From JBCBKL01 sp038521825 (GTDB lineage Bacteria > Pseudomonadota > Alphaproteobacteria > Rhodobacterales > Rhodobacteraceae), in NCBI GenBank assembly GCA_038521825.1, contig JBCBKL010000015.1, forward strand, positions 42,922 to 106,921: a stretch of 64,000 nucleotides of DNA, in the 5' to 3' direction. The notes beneath the pieces are model-generated. The model saw only the letters and a program-made list of their open reading frames with translations. It was not told the origin of the DNA and did not search any database. The translations under genes were made by a program, and so were the position numbers. Of this stretch, positions 16,667 through 24,940 are shown piece after piece; the first letter of the stretch is position 1, and each line of letters begins with the position of its first letter.

Positions 16667-17830
16667 ATGAAGCGCATTTTAGATGCAACGGCCTCCTTTG
16701 GGGTGGTCGTTGCGATGATCGCACAGCCTCTTGCGGCAGAAATGCTTACCGACCTTGGCGCGGGTGAGGGTCAGCTGAATATCGTGGCCTGGCCCGGGTA
16801 TATCGAGCGCGGCGAGACGGTTGAGGCTTTCGACTGGGTTACCAGCTTTGAAGACGCGACCGGGTGCATGGTCAATGTGAAAACGGCCAATACCTCGGAC
16901 GAAATGGTCGCCCTGATGAACGAAGGCGGGTTTGATCTGGTAACCGCATCGGGTGATGCGAGCTTGCGCATGGTGGCAGGCAAGCGGGTTCAACCGATCA
17001 ACATCAGCCTTATCCCGAGCTGGAACACGATTGATGATCGGCTCAAGCAGGCGCCCTGGCACTATGTCGACGGGAAGAATTATGGCACGCCCTACATGTG
17101 GGGCCCGAACGTGCTGATGTATTCGACAGATGTGTTTGGGGACAGTCCGCCGAGGTCGTGGTCGGTCGTATTTGAAGAACAAACCTTGCCAGACGGTCAG
17201 ACCAATGTGGGTAGGGTGCAGGCTTATGACGGCCCGATCCACATCGCGGATGCGGCGATGTACCTGATGACGCACAAGCCAGAGCTTGGCATCGTCTCAC
17301 CTTACGAGCTGAATCCTGACCAATATGCTGCTGCGCTTGATCTTCTGCGCGAACAGCGCAAGCTGGTCAGCCGGTACTGGCACGACGCCTTCATTCAAAT
17401 CGACGATTTCAAGAACGAAGGTATGGCGGCCTCTGGATCCTGGCCGTTCCAGGTGAACCTCCTGCAAGGGGACGAAGCTCCGATCGCAAGTGTCATTCCG
17501 GAAGAAGGCGTGACGGGCTGGGCCGACACCACGATGATGCATGTCGACAGCGAGAACCCCAACTGCGCCTACATGTGGATGGAACACACGCTGTCATCCA
17601 ACCTGATGTCGGACCTGTCGGTCTGGTTCGGCGCGAACCCGGCTGTCCCAGCGGCCTGCACTGACGGACGCGGAATGCAGACGGCTGAGGGTTGCACAAA
17701 GAACGGCTTTGACGACTTTGATAAGGTCCGCTTCTGGACGACGCCGGTCACCAGCTGCCAAAGCCAGAGCGAGTGCGTGCCGTATTACCGCTGGGTCTCT
17801 GACTATATTGGCGTCATTGGTGGACGGTGA
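16667..17830 (+). CDS. ydcS: Polyamine-type ABC transporter substrate-binding protein, YdcS-like
   Basis: A 387-residue periplasmic binding protein starting at the ATG at 16667, 8 bases after CAGGGAG; residues 1-24 are a signal peptide ending in PLAAE. Segments such as NIVAWPGYIERGETV, VNVKTANTSDEMVALM, LVTASGDASLR, GRVQAYDGPI, DFKNEGMAAS and EGVTGWADTTM match what I recall of E. coli YdcS along its whole length. YdcS belongs to the putrescine/spermidine (PotD) group. It heads an operon whose gene order equals ydcSTUV-patD. Four Cys near the C-terminus (CTDGRG..GCTK, TSCQSQSEC) may form disulfides. Confidence 0.9.
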   Translation: MKRILDATASFGVVVAMIAQPLAAEMLTDLGAGEGQLNIVAWPGYIERGETVEAFDWVTSFEDATGCMVNVKTANTSDEMVALMNEGGFDLVTASGDASLRMVAGKRVQPINISLIPSWNTIDDRLKQAPWHYVDGKNYGTPYMWGPNVLMYSTDVFGDSPPRSWSVVFEEQTLPDGQTNVGRVQAYDGPIHIADAAMYLMTHKPELGIVSPYELNPDQYAAALDLLREQRKLVSRYWHDAFIQIDDFKNEGMAASGSWPFQVNLLQGDEAPIASVIPEEGVTGWADTTMMHVDSENPNCAYMWMEHTLSSNLMSDLSVWFGANPAVPAACTDGRGMQTAEGCTKNGFDDFDKVRFWTTPVTSCQSQSECVPYYRWVSDYIGVIGGR

Positions 17831-17885
17831 TCCGATAACCGGATTGCGTGGTGCCCAAGGCGTCGCGCAAGACGGCAAGCACGGC

Positions 17886-18875
17886 ATGGCCGCAGCAATC
17901 AGGTTTGATGGCGTGTCGCGCCATTTCGGGTCGGTGCGTGCAGTGGATGCTGTGGATTTGACCATCGGAACGGGAGAGTTTTTCGCGCTTTTGGGGCCGT
18001 CCGGTTCGGGCAAGACAACGTGCCTGCGCCTGATCGCCGGTTTCGAGCAGCCGACGGCTGGCAGGATCACGATCTTTGACGAGGACGCGACAGCGACGCC
18101 GCCTTATCGCCGCCCGGTGAATACGGTGTTTCAGGATTATGCCCTGTTTCCGCACCTGAACGTCCGGGACAACGTGGCCTATGGCCTGATGGTCCGTGGC
18201 GATAAAAAAGTGGCACGCCGATCCGCTGCAGAAGAAGCTTTGTCTCTTGTGGCTCTGGCCGGGTTCGGTGATCGCAAACCTTCCGAGCTGTCCGGTGGTC
18301 AGCGCCAGCGCGTGGCCTTGGCCCGCGCTCTGATCATGAAGCCCAAGGTGCTGCTGCTCGATGAACCCCTCGGCGCACTGGATCTCAAGCTGCGCGAACA
18401 AATGCAGGGTGAACTCAAGACCCTCCAACGCCGTCTTGGCATCGCCTTTGTCTTTGTAACGCATGACCAGGGCGAAGCGCTGTCGATGGCGGATCGCGTG
18501 GCGGTTTTCAACAACGGGCGGATCCAGCAGGTTGGACGCCCGGAAGATGTCTATGACCGGCCAGAAACGCCCTTCGTCGCGGATTTTGTCGGATCCTCTA
18601 ACGTGCTCCCCGCGCACCTGGTGGAACGTCTGGTGGGCCAAAGTGCTCCTGCGTGCCTGCGCCCGGAGGCGATCCGCATTGGCGACGGTCCGCTCTCGGG
18701 CATCGTGGCCGGGCAGGCTTTTCTTGGCTCCGCAACGCGGGTCGAGTTGATTTGTGAGGATCTGACGATCAAGGTCCTGATCCCCAAGGGCGTTCCAGTG
18801 CCTGACACCGGGGCGACGGTCTCACTCAACTGGGCGCCCGACGCGTTGCATATCATGAAGCGTGACAATGGCTGA
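17886..18875 (+). CDS. ydcT: ABC transporter ATP-binding protein, YdcT/PotA-like
   Basis: A 329-residue ATPase with Walker A GPSGSGKTT near residue 38, Q-loop FQDYALFPHLNV, signature LSGGQRQRVALARAL and Walker B VLLLDEPLGALD, followed by an H-loop FVTHDQGEA and a C-terminal TOBE-like domain. This is the PotA/CysA type. The ATG at 17886 is chosen because it begins right at the family N-terminus (AAAIRFDGVSRHFG); the frame continues upstream into ydcS and a GTG start there cannot be excluded. It energises the permeases encoded next and overlaps the first of them. Confidence 0.92.
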   Translation: MAAAIRFDGVSRHFGSVRAVDAVDLTIGTGEFFALLGPSGSGKTTCLRLIAGFEQPTAGRITIFDEDATATPPYRRPVNTVFQDYALFPHLNVRDNVAYGLMVRGDKKVARRSAAEEALSLVALAGFGDRKPSELSGGQRQRVALARALIMKPKVLLLDEPLGALDLKLREQMQGELKTLQRRLGIAFVFVTHDQGEALSMADRVAVFNNGRIQQVGRPEDVYDRPETPFVADFVGSSNVLPAHLVERLVGQSAPACLRPEAIRIGDGPLSGIVAGQAFLGSATRVELICEDLTIKVLIPKGVPVPDTGATVSLNWAPDALHIMKRDNG

Positions 18876-19785
18876 GGTCGCGCGCGCACCCATTTCGGAC
18901 GCGCTGTGGCGTCGTCCAAACCTTCTGTTGCTGCTCTTGGTCGCGCCGCCTTTGCTTTGGCTGGGGATCGTCTATCTCGGCTCGCTCTTCGCGCTTTTGG
19001 CCCAGAGCTTCTTTTCGATCGACGAGTTCTCCGGGCTCATAAACTACGAGTTCACGCTGAAAACCTATGGCGAACTGCTGCGCGCGTCGAATTTCGACAT
19101 TCTTCTGCGGACCATTGCAATGGCGTCCGCTGTCACGATCGGCGCCGCTATTGTTGCATTTCCGATTGCTTACTACGCAGCCCGCTACGCGAGAGGGCGC
19201 TGGAAGGCGGTGTTCTATCTTGGTGTGATGCTGCCGCTTTGGTCGAGCTATCTGGTCAAGGTGTATTCGTGGAAACTGATCCTTGCGAAAGAAGGCATCC
19301 TCAACTGGTTGTTCGAGACACTGCATCTCGCCTGGGTGCTGGAGGCCTACCTTGCCATACCCGTGATCGGGGGCAATTCGCTGTCGGTAAGTTGGACGGG
19401 CACGTTTCTCGTCTTCTTGTATGTCTGGCTACCCTTCATGATCCTGCCAATTCAGGCCTCGCTCGAGCGCGTACCGCCTTCGATGCTGGAGGCCAGCGGA
19501 GATCTTGGCGCGCGGCCGGGGCAGACATTCCGCCACGTGATCCTGCCTTTGGCGCTGCCCGGGATCATTGCGGGCAGCATCTTTACCTTTTCGCTGACGA
19601 TGGGCGATTACATCATCCCCCAGATCGTCGGCACGTCGGCCCGCATGATCGGCCAGGCGGTCTATCAGTTCCAGGGTACGGCAGGAAACATTCCGCTGGC
19701 GGCGGCCTTTGCGGTGGTGCCGATCGTGGTCATGGGGATGTATCTGACATTGGCCAAGAGAGCAGGGGCGTTCGATGCACTCTAA
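18868..19785 (+). CDS. ydcU: ABC transporter permease, YdcU/PotB-like
   Basis: A 305-residue inner-membrane permease with about six transmembrane segments and the EAA cytoplasmic loop (MLEASGDLGARPGQTFRHVILPLALPGI) that docks on the ATPase. The ATG at 18868 overlaps the end of the ATPase gene; a GTG at 18862 is an alternative. The protein belongs to the PotB branch of the binding-protein-dependent permeases and forms a heterodimer with the next gene's product, which begins before this gene stops. Confidence 0.92.
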   Translation: MAEVARAPISDALWRRPNLLLLLLVAPPLLWLGIVYLGSLFALLAQSFFSIDEFSGLINYEFTLKTYGELLRASNFDILLRTIAMASAVTIGAAIVAFPIAYYAARYARGRWKAVFYLGVMLPLWSSYLVKVYSWKLILAKEGILNWLFETLHLAWVLEAYLAIPVIGGNSLSVSWTGTFLVFLYVWLPFMILPIQASLERVPPSMLEASGDLGARPGQTFRHVILPLALPGIIAGSIFTFSLTMGDYIIPQIVGTSARMIGQAVYQFQGTAGNIPLAAAFAVVPIVVMGMYLTLAKRAGAFDAL

Positions 19786-20578
19786 GGCGTCTCTGGGTCT
19801 CAGGATGGCGGCAATCGGAGGGCTGTTGTTCCTTCACTTGCCCATCCTGCTGATCTTCATCTATGCCTTTACGACCGAGGACAAAAGCTATCAATGGCCG
19901 CCACCGGGTCTCACGCTCAAATGGTTCGCGGTCACATGGAACCGGCCTGATGTGTGGGCGGCTCTTAGCCTGTCCTTGCAGGTCGCTCTGGTCTCAACAG
20001 CCATCGCAATCGTGCTCGGTACGCTCTGCGCCGCGGCCGTCGCTCGGTCACAGTTCTTTGGACGAGAGACGATCTCGCTCCTCGTTATTCTGCCGATTGC
20101 CCTTCCGGGGATCATAACGGGCATCTCGTTGCGCTCGGCCTTCAACATCGCGGACATCCCGTTCAGCACGTGGACGATCGTCCTTGGCCATGCGACGTTC
20201 TGTATTGTCGTTGTTTACAATAACGCCGTTGCCCGTTTCCGCCGCACGTCCGCGAGCCTAATCGAGGCATCGATGGATCTCGGGGCAACCTACTGGCAGA
20301 CGCTGCGATTTGTCATCATGCCCAACATGGCAACAGCCTTGCTCGCCGGTGGCATGCTGGCTTTTGCTCTGAGCTTTGACGAGGTGATCGTCACGACCTT
20401 CACGGCCGGTCAGCAGCAGACCTTGCCAATCTGGATGCTTGAAGAACTTGTGCGGCCGCGCCAACGCCCCGTCACCAATGTGGTGGCCCTTGTCGTGGTG
20501 CTGGTCACGTTCCTGCCGATCCTCGGCGCCTATTACCTCACCCGCGGAACCGAAACGGTAGCCGGACAGGGCAAATGA
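19775..20578 (+). CDS. ydcV: ABC transporter permease, YdcV/PotC-like
   Basis: A 267-residue permease with about six transmembrane segments. The EAA loop reads LIEASMDLGATYWQTLRFVIMPNMATALL. The family is PotC. Its start overlaps the upstream permease gene by 11 bases, indicating coupled translation. Together with the three preceding genes it makes a complete importer, probably for a polyamine, GABA-like compound or related amine. Confidence 0.92.
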   Translation: MHSKASLGLRMAAIGGLLFLHLPILLIFIYAFTTEDKSYQWPPPGLTLKWFAVTWNRPDVWAALSLSLQVALVSTAIAIVLGTLCAAAVARSQFFGRETISLLVILPIALPGIITGISLRSAFNIADIPFSTWTIVLGHATFCIVVVYNNAVARFRRTSASLIEASMDLGATYWQTLRFVIMPNMATALLAGGMLAFALSFDEVIVTTFTAGQQQTLPIWMLEELVRPRQRPVTNVVALVVVLVTFLPILGAYYLTRGTETVAGQGK

Positions 20579-20604
20579 ACAAGCGACGATAAGGGAGAGA
20601 TCTC

Positions 20605-22029
20605 ATGGAAACGAATATGCTCATTGGCAAGGATTTCGAGCCCGGAACCGAGGCAGAAGAGATTGTGCTGAACCCCCGCACGAGCGAGGAAATCGTCAGG
20701 ATGCCAGAGGCCAATGCCAACCAGATCGACCGGGCCGTCGCCGCCGCCCGGGCGGCGTTTCCACGTTGGGCAAAGACAACGCCGAGCGAACGCTCCGGCC
20801 TGTTGCTTGAGATCGCGGATGCCGTCGATGCAGACCTTGAAAACCTCGCCAAGCTCGAAGCGTTGAATTGCGGTAAACCGATCAACGAGGTGCGCAACGA
20901 GGAAATCCCTGCGGTGGCCGACTGCTTCCGCTACTTCGCGGGTGCTGTACGCAACATGCATGGCCCGGTGGCTGGCAGCTACATGGAAGGCCACACCTCC
21001 ATGATCCGGCGCGACCCGATCGGCGTCGTGGCCTCCATTGCGCCATGGAACTATCCAATCATGATGATGGCGTGGAAGCTGGCACCGGCGCTTGCTGGCG
21101 GCAACACCGTGGTTATGAAACCTTCCGAACAAACGCCGCTGACCGCGCTGGCTTTTGCCAAGATCCTGGCGGATATCCTGCCCGAAGGCGTTGTGAATGT
21201 GATCACCGGCCAGGGCAGTTCGGTCGGCAACACGCTGGTCAATCACCCGGATGTCGACATGATTTCGATCACCGGCGATGTGGCCACGGGCAAGAAGGTC
21301 CTGATGGCCGCCTCCAAGGGGGTGAAGCGGACCCATCTTGAGTTGGGCGGCAAAGCGCCCGTCATCGTCTTTGGCGATGCGGATGTATCGCGCACGGTCG
21401 AGGGATTGAAAGCATTCGGTTACTACAACGCCGGACAGGATTGTACCGCGGCCTGCCGCGTCTATGCGCATGCTTCAATCTACGACAATTTCGTTTCCGA
21501 CCTGACCGCTGCAGCCGCCAGTATCGTTTACAACAATGCCGATGACACGATGAATGAGATCCCTCCGCTCATCTCGCCGCGCCAGCGGGATCGCGTGGCG
21601 AGTTTCGTGGAGCGCGCCTCGGATCAATCGCATATCGAGATTACGACCGGAGGCAGCCCGGTCGGCGGCGCAGGTTTCTATTATCATCCAACGGTCATCG
21701 CAGGTGCGCTGCAGCAGGACGAGATTGTGCAGCGCGAAGTGTTTGGACCCGTTGTCTCGGTCACGCGCTTTACTGACGATGACCCGGTCGTCGACTGGGC
21801 CAACGACAGCCCCTACGGTCTGGCGTCTTCCGTCTGGACCGGGGATATCGGAAAGGCCATGGAGGCGTCAGCGGCGCTTCAGTACGGCTGTACGTGGGTG
21901 AACACGCATTTCATGCTGGTCAACGAAATGCCCCATGGCGGGCTGAAGCAGTCGGGATATGGTAAGGACATGTCGATGTATGCGCTTGAGGATTATACGG
22001 CTGTCAGACACGTCATGATCGCGCATTGA
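20605..22029 (+). CDS. patD: Aldehyde dehydrogenase, gamma-aminobutyraldehyde type
   Basis: A 474-residue NAD-dependent aldehyde dehydrogenase, the same length as E. coli PatD/YdcW. The general base is Glu246 (THLELGGKAP) and the nucleophile Cys280 (NAGQDCTAACR); PWNYP (147-151) marks the cofactor site. It starts behind AAGGGAGA, 26 bases after the permease stop. Position and sequence suggest oxidation of 4-aminobutanal, a putrescine breakdown product, to GABA, or of a related aminoaldehyde or betaine aldehyde. The putrescine transaminase or oxidase is not in the window. Confidence 0.88.
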   Translation: METNMLIGKDFEPGTEAEEIVLNPRTSEEIVRMPEANANQIDRAVAAARAAFPRWAKTTPSERSGLLLEIADAVDADLENLAKLEALNCGKPINEVRNEEIPAVADCFRYFAGAVRNMHGPVAGSYMEGHTSMIRRDPIGVVASIAPWNYPIMMMAWKLAPALAGGNTVVMKPSEQTPLTALAFAKILADILPEGVVNVITGQGSSVGNTLVNHPDVDMISITGDVATGKKVLMAASKGVKRTHLELGGKAPVIVFGDADVSRTVEGLKAFGYYNAGQDCTAACRVYAHASIYDNFVSDLTAAAASIVYNNADDTMNEIPPLISPRQRDRVASFVERASDQSHIEITTGGSPVGGAGFYYHPTVIAGALQQDEIVQREVFGPVVSVTRFTDDDPVVDWANDSPYGLASSVWTGDIGKAMEASAALQYGCTWVNTHFMLVNEMPHGGLKQSGYGKDMSMYALEDYTAVRHVMIAH

Positions 22030-22240
22030 CTTCCGGACTCAGAAGCAACGAACGGTAGGCAAAAGTTCGGACACCTTTGTCTGCTCGGCCCGTACTGCCT
22101 GACATTGAATGGAAGGTGCGTGATCAACCTGGTGAAGTTTCGACCACCTCACCGGATGTCACGTCTGTTGCAGCCCAAGTGGTGGAGTTCAGAAACGAGT
22201 GAAATGCAGCCTGCTCAGGTTAGGCGGCACATCGAGGCGC

Positions 22241-22831
22241 TCAGTCGTCGGTATGATACGCCAGCTCAGCCATGCGCTCCGCGATTTCGTCTGCAATCGC
22301 TCTCGCATCAACGCCGACCCTTTCCGCCGATACGCGCAGACCAAGAAGGTCTGACTGGTATCGTCGCGCCAGCGTATCGGCATCGTATGCGTCAGAGACA
22401 TTGCCTGCCGCCTGAGCATCGCGAAACAGGTCGGCAAAGAGGTTTTCCATACTGCTCAGATGGGCATTGGCCCGGGCTGCCAGCGGTTCGTTCTGGTTCT
22501 TCAGTTCAAGGACGGTCTTTGCAAGCATACAAGCCTTGGCAGGTTTACTGGCCTCATCGATCACTAAGCCAGGATAGCGTTGCAAAGCGCCAAGGGCGCC
22601 GTGCTCTGCCGCAAGATCCTTTAGCCGCTTTGTCCCTCCTTCCGCATATTTGTCGAGCGCCAGTTGAAACAGCGCATCCTTTGAACCGAAGGCCGCGTAA
22701 AAGCTGCCAGGGTTCAAACCCAGCGTCCGCTCGAGATCCTTGAGCGATGTACCCGCCCAGCCTTGTTTCCAGAACAAGTCGCGCGCGCGGTCGATCAATG
22801 CGTTTTTGTCGTATGCCGGTTTGCGGGGCAA
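22241..22831 (-). CDS. TetR-family transcriptional regulator
   Basis: A 196-residue repressor. The N-terminal helix-turn-helix reads ALIDRARDLFWKQGWAGTSL, KDLERTLGLNPGSFYAAFGSKDALF, typical of TetR; the C-terminal half is helical and probably binds the ligand. The frame is open to a TTG at 22861, but the TTG at 22831 has AAGGG seven bases upstream and keeps the operator outside the gene, so it is preferred; both are rare starts. It diverges from the CMD/AhpD-like gene and two operator copies lie between them, so it probably represses both. Confidence 0.88.
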   Translation of the reverse strand: MPRKPAYDKNALIDRARDLFWKQGWAGTSLKDLERTLGLNPGSFYAAFGSKDALFQLALDKYAEGGTKRLKDLAAEHGALGALQRYPGLVIDEASKPAKACMLAKTVLELKNQNEPLAARANAHLSSMENLFADLFRDAQAAGNVSDAYDADTLARRYQSDLLGLRVSAERVGVDARAIADEIAERMAELAYHTDD

Positions 22832-22845
22832 GCGATCACCCTTTC

Positions 22846-22861
22846 TTGAACGGTCACTCAA
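22846..22861. promoter_or_regulatory. TetR operator copy 1
   Basis: TTGAACGGTCACTCAA is an imperfect dyad with TTGA/TCAA ends. It matches the second site in 13 or more of 16 positions and lies just upstream of the chosen start of the tetR gene, consistent with autorepression. Confidence 0.55.
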
Positions 22862-22870
22862 ATATATATA

Positions 22871-22888
22871 CTTGAGCGATCACTCAAG
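22871..22888. promoter_or_regulatory. TetR operator copy 2
   Basis: CTTGAGCGATCACTCAAG has perfect 6-base ends (CTTGAG/CTCAAG) and near-perfect inner symmetry. It lies 25 bases from the first copy, about two and a half helical turns, and 43 bases before the CMD/AhpD-like start, a fitting place to block that promoter. Between the copies is the AT-rich run ATATATATA, a likely -10 region. Confidence 0.65.
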
Positions 22889-22931
22889 AAAGCTCAATTA
22901 GGGGGCGGTACACGAACAAACAGGACCTCCC

Positions 22932-23501
22932 ATGACTGATTTTCCCTCGCACGATCTTGAAACTGCACCCGAAGCCTCGAAACCACTGCTTGAGAACAGC
23001 CAAAAGGCCTTTGGCCGTTTACCCGGCTTACATAAGGTGATGGCCGAAAGTCCGCAGGCGCTGGAAGGTTACCAGTTGCTGCACAAGCTCTTTGCCGAAA
23101 CAGACTTTGACGCGGACGAACTGACCGTGGTTTGGCAGACGATCAATGTCGAGCATGAATGCCATTACTGTGTTCCGGCCCACACTGGCATTGCGAAGCG
23201 CATGAAAGTCTCTGACGAGATTATTGATGCGCTACGAGACGAAACACCGCTGCCCAGCGAAAAGCTCGAAGCGCTGCGTCGCTTTACCCTTCAGATGCTG
23301 CGGGAACGTGGAAACGTGACGGATGCACAGATGCAGGCGTTCTTTGATGCCGGGTACGGACATCGCGCCGTCCTCGATATCATCCTGGGTTTGGCGCAAA
23401 AGGTCATGTCGAACTACACTAATCATGTCGCGGAAACGCCACTCGACGAACCCGTGAAACCATTTGCCTGGAAGCGAAGCGGAACACCTTTGGCGGCATG
23501 A
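22932..23501 (+). CDS. Carboxymuconolactone decarboxylase/AhpD-like protein
   Basis: A 189-residue all-helical protein. The AhpD-type motif is E-H-E-C77-H-Y-C80-V-P-A-H84, the Cys pair plus His used as peroxidase or reductase centre in this superfamily. It is probably involved in peroxide or thiol redox defence; the substrate is unknown. It is divergent from, and very likely repressed by, the adjacent TetR protein, which would make it an inducible stress gene. Confidence 0.8.
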   Translation: MTDFPSHDLETAPEASKPLLENSQKAFGRLPGLHKVMAESPQALEGYQLLHKLFAETDFDADELTVVWQTINVEHECHYCVPAHTGIAKRMKVSDEIIDALRDETPLPSEKLEALRRFTLQMLRERGNVTDAQMQAFFDAGYGHRAVLDIILGLAQKVMSNYTNHVAETPLDEPVKPFAWKRSGTPLAA

Positions 23502-23515
23502 TCGCTACCTCTTCA

Positions 23516-23545
23516 AGGCGGCCCCTGAACTTGGGACCGCCTATT
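23516..23545. terminator. Hairpin terminator between convergent CMD and MFS genes
   Basis: AGGCGGCCCC and GGGACCGCCT pair with one mismatch around a short loop and are followed on the plus strand by TATTT. It lies between two convergent genes. Confidence 0.55.
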
Positions 23546-23596
23546 TCTGACAGGGAAACGCTTAGGCCGGGATCTGCATGATCAGCGCTGCGGAAT

Positions 23597-24784
23597 TCAG
23601 TCATCAAGGCTAAGATGTCGCGCAACCAAGAGCGATAGCCCAAGGGCAACCGACAGTCCGATGACAACGCCCGTCCAACCAGCGATCGCCTGAACTTGCC
23701 CGAGAACAAAGGCCCCAACGAGCCCACCCGAATAATAGCTGGTCAGGTAAAGACCATTGGCGGCTGCCTGATCGCGGGTGACGCGTTGGCTGACAAAGCC
23801 CGTTGCGGCGGCCTGAGCGAAGAACATGGCGGCCCCGATCACGGCAAGAGCGGCGAGGATGAGGGGCAGGGAGGGGAAGAGTGTCAGCAGGGTACTGACC
23901 AGGCCGATCGCGAGCGCCATTATGAGGGCCCGCCGCGGACCCAAACGCTTTGCCACTCCGCCGGCGGAGGGGGTTGTGAACAGGGCGGGGATAAAGACGA
24001 GGTAGACAAGACCCAGATAGCCTGCCGGCACACCAAGCATGTCCACGAGATGCAGGTTCACGTAGGTGAAAACACCGACAAAGACGAAGAGGATCAGGAA
24101 ACCTATTGCAAAGGCAGCGCGCAGGGCCGGGTCGGCCCAGTGGGTTCGCCATGCCTCGAGCGGGGAGCCTTTTCGCACGGGAGGTTCCGTGTCGCGCGGG
24201 CCGATCAAGGCAAAGGCCAAGGCGGCCCCAATCAGGTTGAGCCCTGCGAAGACCAGAAAAGACCCGGAGAGGCCGAAAAGATCACTAGCCGACACGGCCA
24301 GCAGTCGCCCGAAAAGGTTCGATGCCACGTTGCCCGTGATATAGGCCGCCATGGCACCGCCCACTGCCATGATATCGCATTGCTCGCTGAGATAGGTCAT
24401 CGTCAGGGTGAAGGCCGCGGCCATGAACATGCCCTGCAGCACCCGAAGCCCAAGGAAGATCCAGATCGAATCCGTAAATGCCAACAGCGTCGTCGGGATC
24501 GAAAGCAGTGCCAGACAGATCCAAATCCCTCGTTTTCGGTCGATCCGGTCGGCGAACCACGCCACCGTGAGGCCCGCGATGGCCATGCCCAAGGTCGCGG
24601 CGTTCACCGCGATGCCCGCGAGACCCGGCTCCGTCGCGTAGGCATCTATGATCTGCGGCAGCAGTGCCTGACTGCCGAAAAGGTCTACGAGGGTAAGAAA
24701 GCTGACCAAGGCCACAATGCCGAAACGCCGCGCCACGTCGCGTGATCCCTCACCTCGTAGTGCACCTTCGACGACGTACCACAT
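23597..24784 (-). CDS. MFS transporter (12-TM drug/sugar efflux type)
   Basis: A 395-residue major facilitator with about 12 transmembrane segments. The loop between helices 2 and 3 reads WFADRIDRKRGIW, the motif A position, and the central loop (RDTEPPVRKGSPLEAWRTHW) divides the two halves. It resembles the YnfM/AraJ-like efflux group. The start ATG at 24784 lies 3 bases after the stop of a 50-residue gene, itself overlapping a patatin gene, so the three are one unit. It lies downstream of the peptide cluster on the same strand and is the only transporter there, so it could export that product, though this is weak inference. Confidence 0.85.
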   Translation of the reverse strand: MWYVVEGALRGEGSRDVARRFGIVALVSFLTLVDLFGSQALLPQIIDAYATEPGLAGIAVNAATLGMAIAGLTVAWFADRIDRKRGIWICLALLSIPTTLLAFTDSIWIFLGLRVLQGMFMAAAFTLTMTYLSEQCDIMAVGGAMAAYITGNVASNLFGRLLAVSASDLFGLSGSFLVFAGLNLIGAALAFALIGPRDTEPPVRKGSPLEAWRTHWADPALRAAFAIGFLILFVFVGVFTYVNLHLVDMLGVPAGYLGLVYLVFIPALFTTPSAGGVAKRLGPRRALIMALAIGLVSTLLTLFPSLPLILAALAVIGAAMFFAQAAATGFVSQRVTRDQAAANGLYLTSYYSGGLVGAFVLGQVQAIAGWTGVVIGLSVALGLSLLVARHLSLDD

Positions 24785-24787
24785 TGC

Positions 24788-24940
24788 TCAGTGGTTCTTT
24801 TGCACGATGTAGAGAACATGCAGCGGTAGTTCGCAGGCATCGCAGGCAGCATGTCGCGGCGCGGCTTTCACCGGCTCACTGAATGCTAAAACAGCCGAGA
24901 GAAGGACGAAAACGACCGCGAGCATATGCGACTGGATCAT
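24788..24940 (-). CDS. Small exported Cys-pair protein between patatin and MFS genes
   Basis: A 50-residue product that automatic callers would probably miss. It opens MIQSHMLAVVFVLLSAVLAF, a signal peptide ending near VKAAP, and the short mature part contains C-D-A-C followed by ELPLHVLYIVQKNH. Its ATG overlaps the stop of the patatin gene (ATGA) and its stop is 3 bases before the MFS start, so it has the spacing of a real coupled gene. I do not recognise the family. The mature peptide would be only about 25 residues, with one possible disulfide. Confidence 0.6.
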   Translation of the reverse strand: MIQSHMLAVVFVLLSAVLAFSEPVKAAPRHAACDACELPLHVLYIVQKNH

